The notes under the pieces: generated by a model
The model's input: the letters and a program-made list of their open reading frames with translations, nothing else
Told to the model about the DNA's origin: nothing
Database searches by the model: none
Assembly: GCA_965365345.1 (NCBI GenBank)
Contig: CBDUBH010000075.1
Coordinates: 1-18,380 of the forward strand
DNA length: 18,380 nt
Direction of reading: 5' to 3'
DNA from: CBDUBH01 sp965365345
GTDB lineage: Bacteria; Bacteroidota; Ignavibacteria; Ignavibacteriales; SURF-24
Part shown: positions 14,389 through 18,380 of the stretch, in pieces
Numbering within the stretch: the stretch's first letter is position 1
Layout: each line of letters starts with the position of its first letter
Made by a program: the position numbers and the translations under genes

Positions 14389-14659
14389 AAATTGAAATTC
14401 AGAAAAGTAAAAATTAATATCTTCGGAAAAAATACATATTTAACTGAATAATTTATTATTTTTATGACTAAAATTTGAAATATTTTTGATCTTTTAAAAT
14501 TTTGCTTTCCGAATATATTTCCGTGAGCTTCAATTTCAAAATTCAGTTATTCAGATAAGCAAATACTTTCGCAAAAGATCAATTGAATTCATTTAATAAA
14601 TTATCAGAATTAATAATCTTTGCAAATTCATTTTCAATTTGCTTTTAGAAAAATAAAAG
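14389..14659. other. Intergenic region before xseA, with a small leader hairpin
   Basis: These 271 bases hold no gene that I can support. The one structure seen is GCAAATT (14622-14628) and AATTTGC (14636-14642) with a 7-base loop, followed by TTTT, 17 bases before the xseA ATG. It could be a weak terminator or attenuator-like hairpin, or chance. No recognisable promoter box or riboswitch core is seen. Confidence 0.35.
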
Positions 14660-15838
14660 ATGACCAAAATTTTAAGCGTAAGCGAAATCACTAAATTAAT
14701 TAAATGCCAGCTTGAAGAAAATTTTTCCGATATAAAAGTTGAAGGGGAAATATCAAATTTGAAAATGCACGCTTCCGGACACTGGTATTTTAATTTGAAA
14801 GATTCTGATTCGCTTATTTGCTGCACAATGTGGCGCTCATATAATAATCTTGTTTTTTTCACTCCGGAAGACGGAATGAAAATTATAGTAAATGGAAAAC
14901 TTTCAGTTTACGCACCGCGCGGAAGTTACCAAATTGATGTTCGCTCAATGAAACCGGCCGGCGAAGGCGAACTTCAAGCAGCTTTTGAAAGATTGAAACG
15001 AAAATTAGCTGCTGAAGGATTATTTGATGCCGAAAGAAAAAAAGCAATTCCGCAATTTCCTAAAAGAATAGGAATTGTAACTGCAATTGACGGCGCTGCG
15101 GTACGCGATATGATAAGCGTTGCAAAAAGAAGATATTCAATTTGTGAACTTGTAATTGCTTCATGCAAAGTTCAGGGAGAAGGTGCTGCTGAATCAATCG
15201 CCGAAAAAATTGAATGGTTGAACGAACAAAATCAAGTTGATGTAATAATAATTGGACGCGGCGGCGGTTCACTTGAAGATCTCTGGGCATTTAATGAAGA
15301 AATTGTTGCACGGGCAATTTTTAATTCTAATATTCCTGTTGTAAGTGCAGTTGGACACGAAATTGATTTTACGATCTCCGATTTTGTTTCGGATATGCGC
15401 GCTCCAACTCCAACAGCCGCAATGGAACTCATCACGCCAAATCTTCAAGATTATTTTTCCTTATTGAATAATTTTTTGATTAATTCAACAAATAATATTT
15501 CTTATATTTTAGAAGATAATAAAAATCAAGTTGAATATTTATTGAATTCATACGGATTCAGAGTTCCTTTAGATAAAGTCAGAAGATCAATGCAGGATGT
15601 TGATAATATTATTTACAAAATTGATCAGAAGATCGAAAAGAAAATTTTATCGTTTAAAAATAAAACTGAACTTTTACAAAAACATCTTGAAAAAAATGAT
15701 GTAGGAAGAATTCTTGAAAAAGGATTTACCATTATAAAGCAAAACGGAAAAGTTATAAAACGTGCTTTGGAATTTAACGATAAAGAAAATTTAAATATCA
15801 AATTTTACGATAACGAAGTTGAAGTTAAAAAATTATGA
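14660..15838 (+). CDS. xseA: Exodeoxyribonuclease VII large subunit
   Basis: This is the catalytic subunit of ExoVII, which degrades single-stranded DNA from both ends to oligonucleotides in mismatch repair and DNA-damage processing. The N-terminal OB-fold (about 1-100) has LSVSEITKLIKCQLEENF, VEGEISNLKMHASGHWYFNLKD and YAPRGSYQIDV. The catalytic domain has GIVTAIDGAAVRDM (D144), GRGGGSLEDLWAFNEE (R200) and SAVGHEIDFTISDFVSDMRAPTPTAA (H233, D236). The coiled-coil section that binds XseB runs to about 345 and is followed by the C-terminal DVGRILEKGFTIIKQNGKVI. At 392 aa it is shorter than the 456 aa of E. coli XseA, the difference lying mainly in the coiled coil. No clear Shine-Dalgarno precedes the ATG. 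It overlaps xseB by four bases. Confidence 0.96.
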   Translation: MTKILSVSEITKLIKCQLEENFSDIKVEGEISNLKMHASGHWYFNLKDSDSLICCTMWRSYNNLVFFTPEDGMKIIVNGKLSVYAPRGSYQIDVRSMKPAGEGELQAAFERLKRKLAAEGLFDAERKKAIPQFPKRIGIVTAIDGAAVRDMISVAKRRYSICELVIASCKVQGEGAAESIAEKIEWLNEQNQVDVIIIGRGGGSLEDLWAFNEEIVARAIFNSNIPVVSAVGHEIDFTISDFVSDMRAPTPTAAMELITPNLQDYFSLLNNFLINSTNNISYILEDNKNQVEYLLNSYGFRVPLDKVRRSMQDVDNIIYKIDQKIEKKILSFKNKTELLQKHLEKNDVGRILEKGFTIIKQNGKVIKRALEFNDKENLNIKFYDNEVEVKKL

Positions 15839-16068
15839 AAAATAAAAACGGACAAGATTCATTTGAATCAATGATAGAGCGTCTTGAAGAGATATCAGAA
15901 CTTTTAGACAGCAACGAAATCGGTTTGGATGAATCAATAAAATTATACGAAGAAGGAATTGAAATTTCGAAAAAATGCTTTTCAAAATTGAAAGAGGCCG
16001 AATTAAAAGTAAGCGTGCTTAAAAAAAGTTTGAACGGCACTTTGGAAGAAAGTGATTTCGAAGAATAA
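15835..16068 (+). CDS. xseB: Exodeoxyribonuclease VII small subunit
   Basis: This small helical protein of 77 aa (E. coli 80) binds along the XseA coiled coil to form active ExoVII. The family pattern is clear: SFESMIERLEEISELLDSNEIGLDESIKLYEEGIEISKKC, matching F-E-x3-LEeIv-x2-Le-x5-LeeslkLYEeGi. The C-terminus is acidic. The ATG at 15835 overlaps the xseA TGA (ATGA), giving translational coupling that would help balance the two subunits. Confidence 0.95.
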   Translation: MKNKNGQDSFESMIERLEEISELLDSNEIGLDESIKLYEEGIEISKKCFSKLKEAELKVSVLKKSLNGTLEESDFEE

Positions 16069-16130
16069 AATTAAACAATTTTTGGATTTGTGTTGTTAGA
16101 TAATTAAGAAAAATATTAAACAGGTTTAAA

Positions 16131-18041
16131 ATGGTTGACCAAAGCAAGTATGAACTTTTATTCAAAGTGAATTCACCGGCAGATATTAAAGATTTTGATC
16201 ACGCACAGCTACGTACTTTATGCACCGAGCTACGTGAATATTTGATCGATGTGGTTTCGCAAGTCGGCGGGCATTTCGGCGGGGGATTAGGAACGGTTGA
16301 ATTAACCGTTGCACTTCATAAAGTTTTTAACACTCCTGATGATCTTATAGTTTGGGATACTGGACATCAGGCATATCCGCATAAAATATTAACAGGTAGA
16401 CGCGATCAGTTACAAACAATTAGACAGTTAAACGGAATTAGCGGTTTCTTAAAAAGGACCGAAAGTGAATATGATGCTTTTGGTGCGGGACACGCTTCAA
16501 CATCAATCTCTGCAGCGCTGGGAATGGCTGCAGCACGCGATCAGAATAAAAGCAATAAAAAAGTAGTTGCAGTTATTGGTGATGGCGCTATGACGGGTGG
16601 AATGGCTTATGAAGCAATGAATAACGCCGGCGTTTTGAAATCCGATATTATTGTTGTACTCAATGATAATAATATGTCTATCGGTCCGAATGTTTGGCAG
16701 ATCTCAAATTACTTTACAGAAATGATCGCACATCCTGATTATAACAAATTCAAAGCTCAGATTTGGGATTTAACCGGGAAATTTGACGCCTTTGGTGATA
16801 GATTAAGAAAAATTGCCTCACGACTTGAAAGCGGAATTAAAGCCGTCATAACTCCGGGAATGCTTTTTGAAGCTTTCGGATTCAGGTATTTTGGTCCAGT
16901 AAATGGACATAATATTGTTCAACTTGTAAAATTATTTGAACAGATAAAAGATCTGAAAGGACCGATCTTAGTGCACGCTTCAACTCAAAAAGGTAAAGGT
17001 TACAAACCAGCGGAAAATCATATTCAAAGATTGCACGCATCAACACCTTTTGATAAAGTTTCCGGAGTGGCATTCAAAAAATCCGGCGGTCAGCCTTCTT
17101 ATACAAAAATTTTCGGCGATGCTTTAGTGGAAATTGTAATGCAAAATCCTAAAGTAGTTGGAATTACTGCTGCAATGCCTGATGGAACCGGAATGGATAT
17201 TTTACAAAAAGCTCTTCCTAAAAATTATTATGATGTCGGAATTGCAGAAGAACACGCCGTAACTTTTGCCGCAGGAATGGCAACTCAAGGAATAATTCCG
17301 GTTGTAGCAATTTATTCAACATTTTTGCAAAGAGCTATAGATCAAATAATTCATGATATCAGCTTGCAAAAACTTCATGTTGTTTTTGCTTTAGATAGAG
17401 CTGGATTAGTTGGCGCTGATGGTCCAACTCATCACGGTTCGTTTGATCTTTCGTATTTAAGAATGATTCCTGATATCGTAATTATGGCTCCAAAAAATGA
17501 AGCAGAATTACGCAATATGCTATATACAGCCGTGAATTATAAAAAAGGTCCTGTTGCGGTTCGCTATCCACGCGGTTCTGCTTTGGGAGTGCCAATAAGT
17601 AATTTTGAAACTATAAATATCGGGGAATCAGAAATTGTTAGATCAGGTGAAGATATTGCAATTCTTGCAGTCGGTTCAATGGTTGAACATTCACTTAAAG
17701 CAGCAGAAGAATTGGCATCAAACGGAATTAACGCTGAAGTTGTGAACATGAGATTTGTAAAACCTGTTGATGAAAAGAAACTCGATGAAATTGCATCAAA
17801 ATTTAATAAGATAATTACTGTTGAAGAAAATTCGATCGTTGGCGGATTCGGTTCTGCCGTGGTTGAATATTTTAATGATAAAAATTATAAGAACGATATT
17901 TTAAGAATAGGATTGCCGGATAATTTTGTTGAACACGGAACACAAGATGAACTTTATCATCTGTTGGAAATTGATAAAACAGGAATTTCAAAAAGAGCAA
18001 AAATTTTTTTAGGTCATCCTGTAAATGAGGTGTCCGAATAA
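16131..18041 (+). CDS. dxs: 1-deoxy-D-xylulose-5-phosphate synthase
   Basis: This thiamine-diphosphate enzyme condenses pyruvate and glyceraldehyde-3-phosphate, the entry and main control step of the MEP isoprenoid pathway. At 636 aa it is full length (E. coli 620). Features seen are GGHFGGGLGTVELTVALH (H48), WDTGHQAYPHKILTGR, GAGHASTSISAALGMA, the ThDP/metal motif GDGAMTGG (D151) with the following NNAG and DNNMSI, YFGPVNGHN, HASTQKGKGY, and IAEEHAVTFAAGMA, with E373 as the cofactor-activating glutamate. DRAGLVGADGPTHHGSFDLSY follows, and then the transketolase C-terminal domain. It lies 62 bases after xseB, close enough for co-transcription. In gammaproteobacteria xseB-ispA-dxs is a familiar order; here ispA is missing. 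Its TAA shares one base with the next ATG. Confidence 0.97.
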   Translation: MVDQSKYELLFKVNSPADIKDFDHAQLRTLCTELREYLIDVVSQVGGHFGGGLGTVELTVALHKVFNTPDDLIVWDTGHQAYPHKILTGRRDQLQTIRQLNGISGFLKRTESEYDAFGAGHASTSISAALGMAAARDQNKSNKKVVAVIGDGAMTGGMAYEAMNNAGVLKSDIIVVLNDNNMSIGPNVWQISNYFTEMIAHPDYNKFKAQIWDLTGKFDAFGDRLRKIASRLESGIKAVITPGMLFEAFGFRYFGPVNGHNIVQLVKLFEQIKDLKGPILVHASTQKGKGYKPAENHIQRLHASTPFDKVSGVAFKKSGGQPSYTKIFGDALVEIVMQNPKVVGITAAMPDGTGMDILQKALPKNYYDVGIAEEHAVTFAAGMATQGIIPVVAIYSTFLQRAIDQIIHDISLQKLHVVFALDRAGLVGADGPTHHGSFDLSYLRMIPDIVIMAPKNEAELRNMLYTAVNYKKGPVAVRYPRGSALGVPISNFETINIGESEIVRSGEDIAILAVGSMVEHSLKAAEELASNGINAEVVNMRFVKPVDEKKLDEIASKFNKIITVEENSIVGGFGSAVVEYFNDKNYKNDILRIGLPDNFVEHGTQDELYHLLEIDKTGISKRAKIFLGHPVNEVSE

Positions 18042-18380
18042 TGAAAAAGGTGAAAGTTGCAATTGTAGGTTTAGGCGGAATTGCTCAACTTGTTCATCTT
18101 CCGATAATTTCGAAATTGAAAGAAGTTGAAATTGTTGCCGTTTCCGAAAAAAACAAAAGCAGGCTGAATGCAGTTGCAGATAAATTCAATATTAAAAACA
18201 GATTTCAAAATTACGGCAAAATGTTTGAGCAAACCGAAATTGATGCCTTGCTTGTTACAACACCTACAAATACGCATCGCGAAATTGTACTTGATGCGGT
18301 AAACAGCTGCTCAAATATTTTTGTGGAAAAACCAATTTCACGCTCGTACGAAGAAGCCAAAGAAATTAATCACGCAGCAA
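18041..18380 (+). CDS. Gfo/Idh/MocA family NAD(P)-dependent oxidoreductase, N-terminal part; 3' end outside the window
   Basis: The first 113 codons are visible before the window ends. They form a Rossmann domain: KVKVAIVGLGGIAQLVHLP with the GxGxxA/Q-type dinucleotide loop, VEIVAVSEKN, DALLVTTPTNTHREIVLDAV and NIFVEKPISRSYEEAKEI. The E-K-P triplet of VEKP is the family hallmark that holds the catalytic lysine. Members reduce or oxidise sugars, inositols and related compounds; substrate is set by the C-terminal domain, which is not in view. The ATG at 18041 overlaps the dxs stop (TAATG), and GAGG at 18027-18030 is a suitable ribosome-binding site. A link to isoprenoid synthesis is not implied beyond co-transcription. 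Confidence 0.9.
   Translation, partial: MKKVKVAIVGLGGIAQLVHLPIISKLKEVEIVAVSEKNKSRLNAVADKFNIKNRFQNYGKMFEQTEIDALLVTTPTNTHREIVLDAVNSCSNIFVEKPISRSYEEAKEINHAA

Noticed and set aside
16082..16104. Possible dxs promoter (TTGGAT with GATAAT)
   Set aside because: The spacing between the two boxes is only 11 bases, too short for a sigma-70-type promoter.
1..18380. Search for CRISPR arrays, toxin-antitoxin pairs, restriction or other defence genes, tRNAs and transposases
   Set aside because: None was found; the gaps are short and the genes are nearly all recognised housekeeping families.

Overview
This is an AT-rich chromosomal stretch of core metabolism and DNA maintenance from a Gram-negative bacterium. 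Several traits point to the Bacteroidota/Ignavibacteriota (FCB) side, with Ignavibacteria as my best guess: two exported proteins have signal peptides ending in FSQ, one has an outer-membrane-barrel-like C-terminus, there is an NtrC-type sigma-54 activator, isoprenoid synthesis starts with DXS, and the DNA is very A/T-rich. The taxon is an inference from style and gene content; no rRNA or other marker settles it. I see no CRISPR array, tRNA, rRNA, insertion sequence, prophage or recognisable defence system.

Region 1 (1-5276, all +) is a tight block that reads as one operon: purC (3' part), a DUF971 zinc-site protein, pgsA, pgpA, cinA, thpR, recA, recX. Junctions are 4-base or 11-base overlaps or gaps of 0 to 24 bases. 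It combines purine synthesis, phosphatidylglycerol synthesis (PgsA then PgpA), pyridine-nucleotide salvage, RNA-end processing and recombination (RecA with its modulator RecX). Region 2 (5426-8128, +) holds a glutaryl-CoA-type acyl-CoA dehydrogenase and guaB (IMP dehydrogenase), separated by a compact hairpin. A 12-bp perfect hairpin follows guaB.

Region 3 (8259-10816, +) is a GT4-type glycosyltransferase overlapping purD by one base. The 295-base space between purD and the converging HIT gene carries a decayed palindromic repeat (about 10891-11014). Region 4 (11112-13464, -) is a three-gene unit transcribed as: exported protein with a DKxxH...D-D-N-G residue pattern, NtrC-family response regulator, HinT-like HIT protein. 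Divergent from it is an exported, probably outer-membrane protein of unknown function (13546-14388, +).

Region 5 (14660-18380, +) is xseA-xseB (exonuclease VII), dxs, and the 5' part of a Gfo/Idh/MocA oxidoreductase. PurC, PurD and GuaB sit in three separate places, so purine genes are dispersed here. Most of the window is ordinary housekeeping. The points most worth a second look are the unknown exported protein coupled to the regulator, the palindromic repeat, the strong hairpin after guaB and the cinA-thpR-recA-recX order.
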